Source: Vanessa cardui (taxonomy: Eukaryota > Arthropoda > Insecta > Lepidoptera > Nymphalidae). Taken from it: DNA of 64,000 nucleotides. The notes under the pieces are model-generated. The model did no database searches and was not told the DNA's origin. It saw nothing but the letters and a program-made list of their open reading frames with translations. Positions 1 to 13,591 of this stretch are shown here, in pieces. The position numbers and the translations under genes were made by a program. Position 1 is the stretch's first letter. Each line of letters opens with the position of its first letter. The stretch lies in NCBI RefSeq assembly GCF_905220365.1, contig NC_061143.1, forward strand, positions 372,001 to 436,000. The letters are read 5' to 3'.

Positions 1-880
1 TCGGGTGCAATACTCGTATTATAATGCAATTCCAATTAATATACGAATCTTGTTTAAAAAATAGGAGTCCATTTTTCAAGAATAGAAGACACTCGTGTTA
101 TGTATGGTATGTTGGTCGCAATCACCACTTTACCACATCAATTTCCATCTCTTATTTTTCTCTTTCTATTTTTTTGCGGTTCAAATCCAATCGACGTGTA
201 AACTCAGCTGATAAGCTTTCATGTGCTTAATTTCATGTCGATTTTGGAAGAATGATGGGGAATGAAAACATTAAGTGTTAGATTATGATTCGTAAAAATT
301 CTGCCATCAAATCGATGGTAACAATATCTGGAAAAACGTCTGCAAATTTCCCCCACAAGTGAAGCACTATCGGGCTGTTGCTTGCCTTCATACCTTAAAA
401 TGTAGTCTTATAAAAAATACGAAACTTTTTGTTTATCTTAAATCTGGTTTAAGGTATTCTTGGAATATGTGGTAAATTACATACATCGGCATAACAAATA
501 CTACAAAGTACTTGAGCTTACTTCTATAAAACATAAATGGGTAGGCATATACCTGTATACGTTAGTAAATAGGCTTCCATTCAAGACGAGAGTACTTAAC
601 GCGCTAACAGTTCATAATCTAGGGCATTAAGCGTTATAATTACGCAGTAAATAACATGTAAATACTCGCAGCTTTTGAGCTGATTGCACACTTTCGTATT
701 TATAACGTAAGTAGGGTCTAAATCTCGTATCGACTGTCCGCCGTGACACACAGACACAGTGACTAACCCCGGTTGAACAGTACGGTTCGCGGTCCGCAGT
801 ATCGCGTTACGACGCCCTCGACTGAGCACCGACGCTCAAGTATTATTCGATTGACTGTTTGTTTAATAAACCTTTATTTA
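1..880. other. Non-coding DNA, no gene seen
   Basis: AT-rich sequence with only short chance open frames that lack family resemblance or coherent splice signals. It lies upstream of the first recognised MICU3 exon and could be intergenic or part of a long 5' intron. Confidence 0.5.
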
Positions 881-1150
881 ACAACAACAACAACCGCCTG
901 TAAATTTTCTACTGCCGCGCCAAAGCCTCCTGGAACATATTACGTTGTTCCAATGCGGGTTGGTGGAAATACACATGTGGCAGAATTTCTATGAAATTAG
1001 ACACTTGAAGGTTTACTCAGGATGTTTTCCAGCACGAGATGAAAAACAAACACAAATTAAGCACATGAATGTTCAGTGGTGCTTGCCTAGGCTTGAAACC
1101 GCAATCATCGGTTAAGATACACGCGTTCTAACCACTGGCCCATTTCGACA
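881..1150 (-). repeat. tRNA-derived SINE (family A), degenerate copy
   Basis: Reading the minus strand, the copy starts with a tRNA-like head (box A-like 'GGGCCAGTGGTTAGAACGCG', then a decayed box B) and ends in a (TTG)n tail seen here as 'aacaacaacaacaac'. The same body recurs about 14 times in this window. This copy lacks part of the segment that reads 'ctgggctaaaggcctcctctccc' in intact copies. Confidence 0.85.
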
Positions 1151-1816
1151 TTTTTATTTAACGTTACCTGGTAATATGTGGGGAATTAACTGTACAACTT
1201 CTTTTGAAACTGCTTTTACATAACTGTTTTGAAGTACAATTTTGCAGAAAGTTTATCTCAGAAGAGCAAGTTTTGGAGATCTTCAATCAGAATCACTCGT
1301 ATATTCTTGTAGATAACTGCCGGATAATATAACGAGCCATTATTTACCGTGCAAATTTAATCTGTCAAATATTAACAAAAATTATAAGCATTGGCCATAA
1401 TGAGGTGAGATAAATATTTTGTGTATAACAAGTATAATTCTATTAGTTAAAAAATCTACCACTAGATGGCGGTGTATCATATAATAGCAAAACTGAATCG
1501 CGCTGACTAGATGTTCGCGCGCCGAATCACCCCGGTCCGTCGCGCCGATCGGAGCTAAGACCTTACTTCATAGGATCATTTCTATAGTAAGCTCTTCACG
1601 AGATCAACACATTACGTGTGATCGTACCAGTCGCGATGAGGAGACGTGGCGCGGCGCCCTGAGCGTGAGGCGGGCGACGGCTTCGGCCGCCAGCCCTCGA
1701 TGATCGTTCACTCCTCTCTATTGGGGAGCGTGGGGCGCTGTCGCTGTCTGAGCGGCTTAATTAACAAACACTAACAAATTTCAAAGTATAAATAAAGTTA
1801 AACTTAAAGAAAGTAC
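1151..1816. other. Non-coding DNA with a CpG-rich patch (about 1500-1740)
   Basis: Mostly AT-rich, but 1500-1740 is clearly richer in GC and CpG than its surroundings, as a promoter or first exon can be. Its short ATG frames end after 15 codons or fewer with no convincing donor site, so no exon is called. It is one candidate place for a MICU3 5' exon or promoter. Confidence 0.3.
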
Positions 1817-2118
1817 AACTTGCTTGGTGGTAGGGCTTTGTGCAAGCCCGTCTGAGTAGATACCACCCACTCATCAGTTATTCTACCGCCAAATAACAGT
1901 ACTCACTATTGTTGTGTTCCGGTCTGAAGAGTAAGTGAGCCAGTGTAACTGCAGGCACAAGGGACATAACAACTTAGTTCCCAAGGTTGATGGCACATTG
2001 ACGATGTAAGGAACAGTTAATATTTCTTACAGCGTCATTGTCTATGGGTGATGGTGACCACTTACCATCAGGTGGCCCATATGCTCGTCCGCCAACCTAT
2101 ACCATAAAAAAAAAGTCA
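1817..2118 (-). repeat. Short interspersed repeat family B, full-length copy
   Basis: About 300 bp shared with copies at 3841 and 12330 (opposite orientation) and partial copies near 44672 and 61260. Diagnostic blocks are 'ggtggtagggctttgtgcaagcccgtctg', 'ataacagtactcactattgttgtgttccgg' and a terminal 'cgtccgccaacctataccat' next to an A-run. It has no coding capacity, and its class is not certain. Confidence 0.8.
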
Positions 2119-3111
2119 AATTCCATAAAACTTCAGCATATTTAATATGTGGAAAAAATGATATAAAATGTAAACGAAAATTTGTCAGTACTATAAATAA
2201 CATTATGAATATGAGCATATCTTGTAAGCAATAAACTGAAAATTTCATAAATTCGAAATAAAACCAACTAAACTTAAACTAAAGATATTCTTCTCTGGAT
2301 CTTCTCTGATCTTAAACGCGTTGATGACAGTGTGTCTCATAGTTACGTTTATCTTCTGTGCCTATAAAACCATTGCTGTTTTATTTGAACTCGCGTCCTA
2401 CAAGAACCGCTGAATATTTTGTACCATTATCATCGGCAGGTTTTTGGGTCAACATAATACATGACATGTATACTTAACTCACTACATATAGCCATATCAG
2501 TCTGCTAATTCACGTTATTAAATGTTTCAAAACTATCTTTTCACAGCATCAGGAACTCTTTAGCACATAAATATACGGACAAACTGTTAAACGTAATCCT
2601 ACTATATACATACATCATTTTATAATAAATTAATTAACGTAGATAATAATACAATTATGTAGTTTATCAATCCAAGTCAATCACAAGTTGTTATAATTAG
2701 ATAAAAATTAACTGAGCTGGTACGATTCCAGCGTCGAAATTCGAACGCGGACCCGTCCGGTGAGAAACCGAGGAAGCCATCACTTGATAATGAGATGCAA
2801 AACAAACAACTATCGAGCTGGTTCTTATCAGAGACACCAGATTCATATGATTGTCATTCTAGTTCAATGAGTCCCTTGACCCTGTAGAGTTAATGTGCCG
2901 CTAACGGGTCCACGAATCATGAAATTTTCCGATACTAAATATTTTTGGAAAGCCAAGAAAAGAGGACACCTCTGGAACTTGTTTTACGATGACAGGTCAG
3001 TCACTTTTGGATTGTTTTGTAAAATATAACTCTTCTTCAAAGTTTACAAAACCTCACTCAAAAATTAAATTTATTTACCAACCTTATATAATTATTTTAT
3101 GTTAACTTTCG
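2119..3111. other. Non-coding DNA, nothing recognised
   Basis: AT-rich, no coherent open frame, no repeat recognised from elsewhere in the window. Confidence 0.45.
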
Positions 3112-3418
3112 AGAGTCGAGATATCCCAGTGGTTAGAACGCGTGCATCTTAACCGATGATTGCGGGTTCAAATCCAGGCAAGCACCGCTGATTAAAGTGC
3201 TTAATTTGTCTTTAAAATTCATCTCGTGCTCAGCGGTGAAGGAAAACATCGTGAGGAAACCTGCATGTGACAAATTTCATAGAAATTCTGCCACATGTGT
3301 ATTCCACAAACCAATTGGAACAGCGTGGTGGAATATGTTCCAAACCTTCTCCTCAAAGGGAGAGAAGACCTTTAGCCCAGCAGTGGGAATTTACAGGCTG
3401 TTGTTGTTGTTGTTTGTA
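3112..3418 (+). repeat. tRNA-derived SINE (family A), full-length copy
   Basis: Begins 'gagtcgagatatcccagtggttagaacgcg' (box A region), has box B 'gggttcaaatcc', then the tRNA-unrelated body, and ends in (GTT)n at 3401-3417. Short open frames here, such as 3197-3424, are SINE sequence and not genes. Confidence 0.9.
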
Positions 3419-3840
3419 TGTTAACTTTACAGGCAATATCCAAAGAGCTATTGTTAACTAAGCGAGGATATCTCTGTCTTTAATACTTAACGATACACTT
3501 CAAAATTTTGTATTATTATAAGCGAAATGCTAAGCGTAACACCACCTGCATGGCCTGGGAATAATTATCTGTGAATTCGTAAAAACTAACTAATACTGGA
3601 ATATTCTAATTTTTCTCCAAGATTAAATCTGTCAAAAATGTTTCGTTAAAAGGTGCACTGTTACTTTAATCTCATTTGTAGATATTTAATTAAGTCGCTC
3701 AATCGTGAAGTTCATTCACAGCAGAGCTTTAAGTTCTATAATTTTACGCCAAGTTTTAACACGTTGGTCATAATACACCTCACGTATTACTCTTACTAGT
3801 TCTATCCATTAAAGGTTTTTGTTTTTTTGTTTTTATTTTG

Positions 3841-4126
3841 TTTTTATGGAATAGGTTGGCGGACGAGCAAATGGTAAGTGGTCACCATCACCAATAGACA
3901 ATGACGCTGTAAGAAATATTAACAAATCCTTACATCGTCAATGCGCCACCAACCTTGGGAACTAAGTTGTTATGTCCCTTGTGCCTGTAGTTACACTGGC
4001 TCACTCACCCTTCAAACCGGAACACAACAATACTGAGTACTGTTATTTGGCGGTAGAATAACTGATGAGTGGGTGGTACCTACCCAGACGGGCTTGCACT
4101 AAGCCCTAACACAAAGTAGTATTATT
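3841..4126 (+). repeat. Repeat family B copy
   Basis: Inverse orientation to the copy at 1817. Starts after a T-rich stretch with 'ggaataggttggcggacgagc' and ends 'gggcttgcactaagccctaacacaaagt'. Confidence 0.85.
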
Positions 4127-6616
4127 TTGTTACATTAACGCCTAACAAGAAAATATTATTTACAAATTAACATAATAGTATTCAATTTAATAGATCAAAA
4201 ACACTACGAAATAGTTCATATTTTTTTCATTATTTGGTAATACCAATTAAACTGACATTTTTGTTAAGTTCTCCTAAACGATGTACACTCATATAAATGC
4301 GAGCTGTACGATCGTTCACACACTCGGAGTCTAGCTGCCCCCCATATATTACTGCTCGTTAAACTGTTACTCCTGACCAAGATATCCTAATGACAACTGT
4401 TATCTGAATGGTGATTATGGCCATTGCTCGGATATTACTCTTGTAACTCGATCAATTTCCACTTTCAAATATTTTTGGTTCCGTAATCTGTCACTTTAAA
4501 ATAGTGACAAACTTAAGTTTATAGGACACATATAATAGAATACAAGTTTTTGGTATCAATTTATAATTTAGATTAAAAGATTACCAATTTACTTTCGACC
4601 ATGAAACCTCTAAACACAAAATATTATATTTAACTTATGAAGTATATAACACATAACAGAATCATTTTAAAATTATATTATGGTTTTCCATTGAATGCTA
4701 AAATTTTCTACACAATACAATAGATTTAATATATACTTAAAAGACTTAACTGTTGCGGTGGTGAAAATAGGGATGTTTTAAGTGCAGCAAAATATAAGAC
4801 GTGTGAAATCATAAATATATCTTGAAATATTACTTATTTTATACAAAGGGAAGATAAAGGGGGAAGATTTTTTACCATAAGTAGCTGCCGCAAACTATTG
4901 TTTACTTATTGTAACTTAACTATTTGCGATAAGAAGATTAACCGGGGTGAACTAAGTGTCATGAAATGCGATAAATTATCACAATTATCTACTTTTAATT
5001 GCTACAAAACGAAATTCCCAAAAAGTTGTACATCGACGGCGTGCGTCAACGTGAAAATCGTGTCACAGTAACAATATAGCAAACAAGGAAGAAAATTATT
5101 CAATATTCGTAATAATTCGTAACGATTCAATATTTGCTTGTGTAAATGTATTTTTATTTCGTCATTCACTTGTCAGCGTAGGGTATTAGCCTGATATTAA
5201 TCTAGACTGCAGTGCTCATTGGCCTAGAAACCAGTCAGGTGCGATTGGCAAAAATACCAAGTTGACTGGCGCTAGGCCAATGCTCGACATCGATCCTGTC
5301 CCAGAATGTTCATTGTTCAGTTGTTAGTTGGGTAACATTGGAAATACCAGTTACGGCACACGGTTAAGCTTACGTAAAGTAATTAGACTCGTACTTAAGA
5401 TAACTTCTTAAGTCGGATTCAGATTTCAACTTAATGCAGCTGTATCTCATGATCTTCTTACTCGACTTAATTAAGATTTTAGATTTTCATAATAATATAT
5501 TTCTAAATTAGGAATATTAAGTGCATATATAATAAAAATGTCATCTAATGTTACTGGTTCTCTTTTACTTAAAGTATAACTTAGATTGCTTTGATATGTA
5601 TCTGTTTAAGTTACAAACAACAAATGTCATAACTGGATCCAAATATAATAAAGTAATAAACTTTCATTTAAATAAATCGTATGATTGACATAACAAAGAG
5701 TTTTTTTCAAAACCATCAGAAGATCTAAACAATTTAAAAAATATATGGTCGTGAGTTAGGGTACAATGGTAGTGGCGCTAAACGCTAGGTGGTGGAGTAA
5801 GCGTGCTGAATGGAGTTACGTGATTGATTGTGATACCTGCTACGACTCGCAAATAATGTGCAAATAATAGAGTGTGAACACTGAACTGGCCGGGGCTGGC
5901 GGTAAGGCGGATTGTCTATTTGCACAAAAACATACGCTGTGCAGTTAGCGATTCAAAGGCGGAGTTTGATTTATCGAGTGGTGGATACTACGAGCGGAAT
6001 AGCCTTATAACGAGAAGACTAATGCTCATTTTTTGTATAAGATGAAAAATAAATTCAAGGTATAAGTAAGATGAGTAAAGTAGGAATGTACTTATATCTA
6101 GCTAGACTATAAGATTCGTATACTTACCTATGAAATGCAAAACTAGTTTGATTAAAGAACTTAATATAATATTGAATATATATTCTAAAGCTTATACTTC
6201 TGATCAGAATCCGTCCGCTATGTTCTTAAAGCATGCACTGAGCCCTGCAGTCGCAGTCAGAAGTGATTAATAGCATCCTAAGCAACGTAGTGGTTACCGT
6301 CTGTCGACTAATACGAACATTTACAAGGTCTCGTTCGCACTGGAGCGGAGGTCTCTGATTGCGTCTGATTTGTCACGATAACGGCATTAGGACGCGCAGT
6401 ATCCGTAATTACTGTAACGAAGTGCGATAATTGATCAGCTTTGTGGGTCAGCCCTAACGAGTTTACTTTCACGAGAAAAATATGGAAATATAGGGGTAGT
6501 ATTAGTCTTAACAGCTAATTAGATTATGTTAAGTGATAACGATCGAACGATACAAGAATACCGCATCCACAGTGGAGTTAACCAACCAAACTTAAATGTA
6601 TTTCAAACTTTCAAAC
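4127..6616. other. Non-coding DNA, no gene seen
   Basis: AT-rich, with one notable structure: an imperfect inverted repeat at 5217-5286 listed separately. Box-like CpG-richer stretches near 5760-5930 and 6200-6400 carry no open frame of interest. Confidence 0.45.
5217..5286. repeat. Imperfect inverted repeat (hairpin)
   Basis: Left arm 'cattggcctagaaaccagtc' pairs with right arm 'gactggcgctaggccaatg' around a loop of about 30 bases. Probably the core of an old palindromic element; no target duplication was identified. Confidence 0.6.
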
Positions 6617-6780
6617 GTAATTCATCTCGTGCTCGGCGGTGAAGAAAAACATTGTGAGGAAACCTGCATTGAAATTCTGTCACATGTGTATTCCACCAAC
6701 ACGCATTGAAACAGCGTGGTGGAATATGTTGTGGAGGCCTTAGCCTAGCAGTGGGAAATTTACTAGCTGGTTGTTTGTCA
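6617..6780 (+). repeat. tRNA-derived SINE (family A), 5'-truncated
   Basis: Lacks the tRNA-like head and starts in the body at 'aattcatctcgtgctcggcggtgaag', with a shortened body and a remnant of the (GTT)n tail. Confidence 0.8.
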
Positions 6781-9700
6781 TACTGCGGAGCCTAGTCCCG
6801 ATCAGGAACCAATTGTAATTCAAAAATAATTTGCAAATACCGGAAACAAATATTATTCGTAGAAAGAACTTCTGAGTGATCGTAATCAAGAGAATAATCA
6901 GATATTTGTGAAAACAATACCATAAGTTTCATCGTAAGTGGAGATAATTTGTATCTCCTTTAAGCTATATCTTAGTGAAACAATACAACTAAGTATAATA
7001 CTATCATTTATTAATGATCTTTATTGCTGTATATTTAAAGCCGGTTTTCAATTGCACTTATATTATGATTGGATTACCCTACAGCGCATACAGCACTCGC
7101 CGTGTGTAACGCAAGTGTTGTATAGTGCGCCTCGACGCTCGTAAACCCTGTCCGCTCTCAGGAAATGTAATAACGTTATAATTATTATTCGTTTCTTCTC
7201 GTCCAGGTAATGGAGATCGCTGGTGTTGAAAAACACACCGTGAATAAATTTGAAGGCTTATATCCTGAACCTTACATGATCATAACATTATTATTAATTC
7301 TTATTTTGTATAAGTGTTTTTGAGACATATCAAACTATAGAGGACTATTTTTTACTTAAATGTTTTTTTTACAAGACTTTGTATCACTAACTGGAACATT
7401 CTTTTAAGTGGTTTGGATGATATATTTTACTAATTCTTTTTATTACTTATTTTCTAATTAAATTCATTTACATCAATTACAATCCTATTGTCCAAATTTA
7501 ATCACTTTTTCGTGACTCCCGATGAATTAATTTGATGAAATTCGATTGACTTTCATAAATAAAATCCATAAGCAAATCAATTTAAGCCAATACGAACGAT
7601 ACGACGCTATTAAAAGACGTACAATCTTGTTACCTGATCACATCTTGCTCTTAGGCAGTATTATAAATACTATTATTTTACTCTCATTTGTAATGGCCGC
7701 CGCACCAATAAATCTAACCGACGGTTGAACAGTGCCCTTTGTACAAATATTTGTAACGTATTAGTTGAACATGTCGCGATATGGTTAATGGCGGCCCCGG
7801 TGATTTACTGAGCCATCGGCCGCTACCTCCGACGTATTTGTGGGACGATCGGAGTTCGGCTTGTGTCGTTTAATGGCTGATGAATTTGTGAGTTGATTCT
7901 TTAGCGACACTTTATTGCGTCTAGAACTTCATTGGTTCCATAGATTTAATTTGCATCGATTATTCATTTAGGACCCCCACAAATTTTAGGTCACAATTTG
8001 TATATTGTTCATGTCAGTGAAGATACTATTATATTACGACAATGTATTTCATAAATCCAGTTGCACTTAATATCTTAACTATCAGTTATATAAATGTTGT
8101 TATACTTTCGAATATCAAACAAAAATGATTGATTAATTTTAATTAAAAAAATATATATATCGTTTGAAACGCAAATGACAATTCAGAGGCTTCACACTTT
8201 GCCACATAATACCAGTATATAAAATCTATATAATTATGCAAAAGGTAATGTCCAGACTAATTATTTATTAACATACGATCTAAACTATAAGATCTAGAGA
8301 TTTGCAAAATAACTTTGTTTTTAAAGATATTAGTTTATTAGAAATGATAATGCGAAAATTTGATCTAAAATTTGTTTTTTCATTTAGTCGAGTCACCATT
8401 ACTTTTAGTTCTTATAAATAAACTTTAGGATTATGATAAGATATGATTTTAGGTTTCGATACACGTATCGCGGAAAAAACAATTTTTTTACGCGAGAGTT
8501 ATTTCTTCGTTTACTGCTAACGTTCAGTTCAGAGTACAGGATACTGACGCTGACCATCGGCTTGCACAGTTAGACAGATGATCCGCTTACCTGCTCGTAT
8601 ACTTACCATTAATAAACGATTTAAGGGTCTCTTAAATATTTAATAATGCCGAAGCACCGTTAGACACATAAATATGTTTATATATTCAACAAACATTTCT
8701 ATAAAGCAACATCTATTTCATTGATTGTAAGTTCAATTGATAAACGCATCGAAACAGATTACATCCTACCTAACGGGTTGTCTCAGATGAAATATGGACC
8801 ACGATGCTGCGCACTAAAGGGTTATAAACGATTATCAATCAGACGTGTTTAGGTCGAGAATTATCTTGTAATGAAAACGGGGCGCAATTGGCATCGAATA
8901 TAATTTAAACATTTTTAAACTAGTTATACGTTCTACCACGGCGAACATTGCCGTCAAGCTAGGCGGTTATCTGTTTGGGGATGTTCTCCTGACCAATTTG
9001 GATAGGATTTGAAATCAGCTTTCAATATGCAGCCTAAAAATTGGACATAGACCACCGAAGTGCTTCATTTAATTAATAGACAAACAGAACGATTGTAAAG
9101 AAATATTCTTATACAATTAATAAAGAAAATTATTGTAATTTTAACATTTTGACAAAAAAAAAATATTAATAACAAAAAGAAATTGGCAGAAGAAGCATTA
9201 TGAAACATAAATTCTATGAAAATAGTTTTAACTAAACACTGATACTGATACTTAAAAAAAACTTTTTTCAACGTTAATGTGCGCATGCAATGTAGAGCGC
9301 ATTTGCAGTATGAATTTTATTAACAGCATTAGTCTCTATCGACTTATACTTTTCCGTCGCATAAGCATATCGCCGGCACCGGAGCGCCGAGCTTCAGAAT
9401 TGAGTCCGTGTCCTCGGAGTGCGGCGCCAAGACGCGTAAATACAAGTTACCGCGTACAATATTATTACGACGACACCGCCGTTCATCAAAGGCCCCTGCC
9501 TCATCTATTATAGTTATTAAGCCCGCCTGTAGCCGCGGCTCAGCCGCTACCGGTTGTAAACGACAGCCACTACTCATAAATGTATGAACTACGAGCGAGA
9601 CATGTGAAACGTTTGAACGTTCGTTTATAAAACTTATGATGAGTACGGAAACTGTTTGGAGATCCCTCGAACGGCGATTTATTTTTAAGCTTCTGTTAAG

Positions 9701-9969
9701 AAATCGCTATTACCAATGAGAACAAATGAGAAGTTGATTCTACTCAAGACATCGAATTAATAAGTTTTTTGTTTTCAAATGATTTATTATTATTTTCGAT
9801 TGATCTATTCGTTTATACATAACTAATGTTACTACATCCCAATTTTCAGATTGGAAACTTGCTGCTCCAATACGAGTTTGTAAACGTTTGTCACAATTTT
9901 GTCCAAGACAGGCAGGGTGCATGTTTCCCTATGCTAATGCTCGGTCATTAGAAGAATTATTAAGACAAT
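6781..9969. other. Non-coding DNA, no gene seen
   Basis: AT-rich DNA with chance open frames only. The 9360-9560 part is less AT-rich and has overlapping open frames on both strands of 77-78 codons, but none has a family signature or good splice sites. Confidence 0.4.
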
Positions 9970-10065
9970 TTAAGTACATGAAAACTCAAGAGTGCTTGCC
10001 CAGATTGAAACGCGCAATACAATTCAGATACACGCTTTCCGACAACGGAGCCACCTCGCCCCACA
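9970..10065 (-). repeat. Decayed SINE family A head fragment
   Basis: Aligns by eye, with many substitutions, to the tRNA-like head of family A: 'gagtgcttgcccagattgaaacgcgcaat' corresponds to 'cggtgcttgcctgggtttgaacccgcaat'. The 121-codon open frame at 9992-10357 overlaps this remnant and is therefore not called as a gene. Confidence 0.6.
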
Positions 10066-12066
10066 TTTTTGTCTAAACTTTAACGATTCGACTAATTTCC
10101 TCAAAATGTCTCTACAAGAAGTTCAGATGCCTCAATCTAATTTGTTGAAATTTTTCACGATTTCGAATGTAACGGCTTATCTACTAAAATCGAAACGCCA
10201 AATGTACGGAACCCAAGTGACGAGGCGAGCCGTTCCTCGACATATCTTCACACGAACCAAACTCATAAATATCAGTTACATTGGATTCCGATGCCTTAAC
10301 GACCTATTAAGTTTTAAATTAAATAATTTTTCGCTTCTTTATATTTATTATTTCTAAATATAATAATGTGGACATAATAAATTAATGGAGTCCGGTGTGT
10401 GTTACGGCGCAAGTATTTATCGATTAAAGTTTAATTAACGGTCCCAGCTATATATACATTTAAGACACTGAATTGCGTTAGATATATTTATTATATTCGA
10501 AGCTATGTCCGTTTGTTATTTTAACGCGTTAATATAGATATATGAGTTATATGTTTTGTATAAATTAATTTTGTTGATGAAATAATTTTAATTGGAATTT
10601 TAATATTGCTCGTAGGGCCTGGAAGGTGGTATCCATATATGTACGTCGGATATTCTTCCATGTGTCAATGCTATGTATGGCTGTGTTCCTTATAGAAAAG
10701 TTATTCTGCTATTGTAATTATAGGCACGAGATACAAAACATTCTTATTCCCATAGTTTATTTTATGCAACGTTAATATCTATGAATCAATGGGATCATCT
10801 ACCATTCAGAGGTGGTAGATTTTTGACTATCAATAAGAAAGTGTAACCACTTCTATTTTGAATAAAGGTTTTTAACTTTGACTTTTGAGAGGACTAAATA
10901 AAAAAACAAATTTGAAAAAACCTTCAGAGATAGTCTCAATGAAACATTAATCTCATGACTTTTAATAGTTAGCATCACAGTTTCTGGTCCGCAAAGAGTC
11001 ATTAGTCTGTCCGAATCGTCAGTGACGTCTTCTGATACGTCGGAGCCTCCAGACAGGTAAAGCGATAAATATAAAAAGGCATACATCACACAATAAAGCA
11101 ACCCCTTCGTATTTAGCCGACTCCCTTATCGGGACAATAAATTAGGCTAATAAAATCGCACCGACATTGTCTGTTTAATAGCCGTTTTGTCACAAATATA
11201 GTGATAAATCAAGCGGCCGCCACCCCCGGCTGTAAATCTAAATAAAAGTAAGTTCACGACCGGCCTGCAGTGCCGCGCCGGTGGTGCGCCGGTGGTGCGC
11301 CAACCGGCTCGTTTGAAGTGCGGCCGGACGCGCGCGCCCTCAGACGACGTGATTACTCACGTTTCGAATTTAATGGCAATAAACTTGCGATAATTGTGAC
11401 GTCATTGTTAAGTACTGCTCTGCAGCACGCCTCCTGAAACAAATTTGCGAGTGAGATATGAAATTGCGATATGGTTATCATTAAAAGAGAGACTGATAAT
11501 AATCGTTAATGTTTCTTCAAATTTATGACCAGCTGATCACATTGAATGATGCAATCAATATTATATTAAAATAAGCATAAATATTTAACATATTTAAAGC
11601 ATTAATGGTGTTATATTTTTATGTCTCTAGGCACGTTACGTAGAAAAGTTGGAAGAGTTGAAATTAATGTGACTCGGCATACATACCTAGCGGAGCCGGG
11701 CTTATAGTGTACTTTTGTTTCGTAGATTAATCAAGTCTTTTAGATTTTTAAAATCAACTTATTTGTCAAAGTCGCAAAAAGTATGGTTGCATTTAAACTC
11801 GAGGATCTTTCTCGAATAATCACACGGTCTGTGAAAATGGAACCGCGCACCCGAAATAGTCCGCAGACCTCCCACCGACTGTTTTTGAAAACATTCCTAA
11901 ATTGGAACAAAAACCTCGGCTGCAACGTGAGACGAAAACTTTTCCGCGTTCAAATTATCCGGAAGGAAGAACCGGCGACAGTTGGAGCGACCTATTAATA
12001 GCCTTTTGTCTGAGCTAACAATAACTCCGGCAACTTGTACACGTGGATCTAGTTTATAATTATGGA
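10066..12066. other. Non-coding DNA with a GC-rich patch (about 11205-11340)
   Basis: Contains a CpG-rich stretch near 11205-11340 that includes an 11-base direct repeat ('cgccggtggtg' twice). Two open frames of about 70 codons overlap on opposite strands at 11783-12118 without a recognisable product. A LINE-like tail ('gaataaaggtttttaac') lies at about 10859. Confidence 0.4.
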
Positions 12067-12235
12067 TGACTAGTTCTCGTCCGCGACTTCGCTCGCGTTT
12101 TAGTGTGTTGGTTGTCATGTGTCAGGCAAAAACTAGCCTATGTCCTTTCTTGGAGGTCAAGTTTGCTTCATACCAAATTTCATCAAATTCAGTTCAGAGG
12201 TTTGGTCGTCGTGAAAGAGCGACAAAATTAAAAAA
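12067..12235 (-). mobile_element. Helitron-like 3' end fragment
   Basis: Read on the minus strand the fragment ends in a GC-rich hairpin ('cgcgagcgaagtcgcggacg') followed by CTAG then T, the CTRR-type terminus typical of Helitrons. The inner part ends near 'gtcgtgaaagagcgaca', a motif common in lepidopteran Helitron-type repeats. No Rep/helicase coding is present. Confidence 0.6.
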
Positions 12236-12329
12236 TTAAAATCAAAATAAACTTTATTGTAGCAAGCATATGTATATTATAGCATTCTGTGATTTCTCCC
12301 AAGCATCGTAAATATGTTTTAGAAGTTAT

Positions 12330-12621
12330 TTTTTATGGTATAGGTTGGCGGACGAGCATATGGACCACCTGATGGTAACTGGTCACCATCACCCATAGAC
12401 AATGACGCTGTAAGAAATATTAACTATTCCTTACATCATCAATGCGCCACCAACCTTGGGAACTAAGATGTTATATCCCTTGTGCCTGTAGTTACACTGG
12501 CGCACTCACCCTTCAAACCGGAACACAACAATACTGAGTACTGTTATTTGGCGGTTGAATAGCTGATGAGTGAGTGGTACCTACCCAGACGGGCTTGCAC
12601 AAAGCCCTACCACAAAGTGCT
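12330..12621 (+). repeat. Repeat family B, full-length copy
   Basis: Same orientation as the 3841 copy and closely similar. Starts 'ttttatggtataggttggcgg' and ends 'gggcttgcacaaagccctaccacaaagt'. Confidence 0.9.
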
Positions 12622-13591
12622 ATAGATTGGAAACTAACATTCATTTGTATCAGTTAGAACAACAAAAATATAATTTTATGGACTTTTAGTCTAGTCAAAT
12701 ATTGTAAAACTGTGTTCTAAAATAAGGGACGGGACGCAGTTCACACAAGCACAATGGTCATAAAATCTTAGATATCAATGTTGATGCCATTGTCGTGTGA
12801 GAGGTGATTTATAGAAGACGAAGTTAACTAATCATCAGGTCTAATTGTTTTATGAAAATATTGTATTGGGGAATTATTCTAAAAGTTACTTAATACTTGC
12901 GTGTACTGTAAAAGTTAATCGTGTGTTAAAAAAATACGCCATGTTCAATGTCTACTCAGCCCTATCAGAGCGAAGCCGGTGCAATCGCTGCTAAAATATT
13001 GTTTTAAGCTTGAATATTGTTTGCTACAGCTGATAAAATATAAATCTCCCTGTTAATATTGATGCTGCTTGAAATAATCGTGACTACGAACGCAACAATT
13101 GGTAAAATTAAATATGAAATGTTGGTGCTGGCTTCGACCTGATGTAGTCGTGAATATTCAATTCGAGATTCCAATTAAGAGCCAAGTTATTACACGAGGG
13201 GTGTTCACGAAAACGACTGCAATTACTTATATAAGGACAGCTTTGTTATTAAAGTGTTAAAAGTATATACTTTTGTTTCTGTATGAGGTTAAACATTTCG
13301 TGAGATTTAGTACTATGTCTTCTGTCGTCGTCTTACCGGTAAATTTAAAGTTTTCTCGTCAATGGGTCACGTTGGTAGTGCCAACTCTTAGAAAGTCGTG
13401 TGTCTAATCCTATCCCCTGGTTTATGGTCGTTCTCAATCCTACCACAGGTTATGTGTTTAATTTAAACACAAATTAATATTAAATATTATAAATTGAATA
13501 AATAATTCCTAATAAAAATGAATATTATTTATTTATAATAATTTTTTTTAAGGTTTATGAGTTGTATTAAAATCTATCATTACCATTTCAG

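Noticed and set aside
773..994. 73-codon open frame
   Set aside because: Mostly translated SINE tail and body sequence.
1621..1700. CpG-rich ATG frame as MICU3 first exon
   Set aside because: The ATG at about 1636 stops after eight codons and no donor joins in phase to 13592; kept only as a possible promoter region.
9992..10357. 121-codon plus-strand open frame
   Set aside because: Its first third overlaps a decayed SINE head, and the rest has no recognisable motif or splice context.
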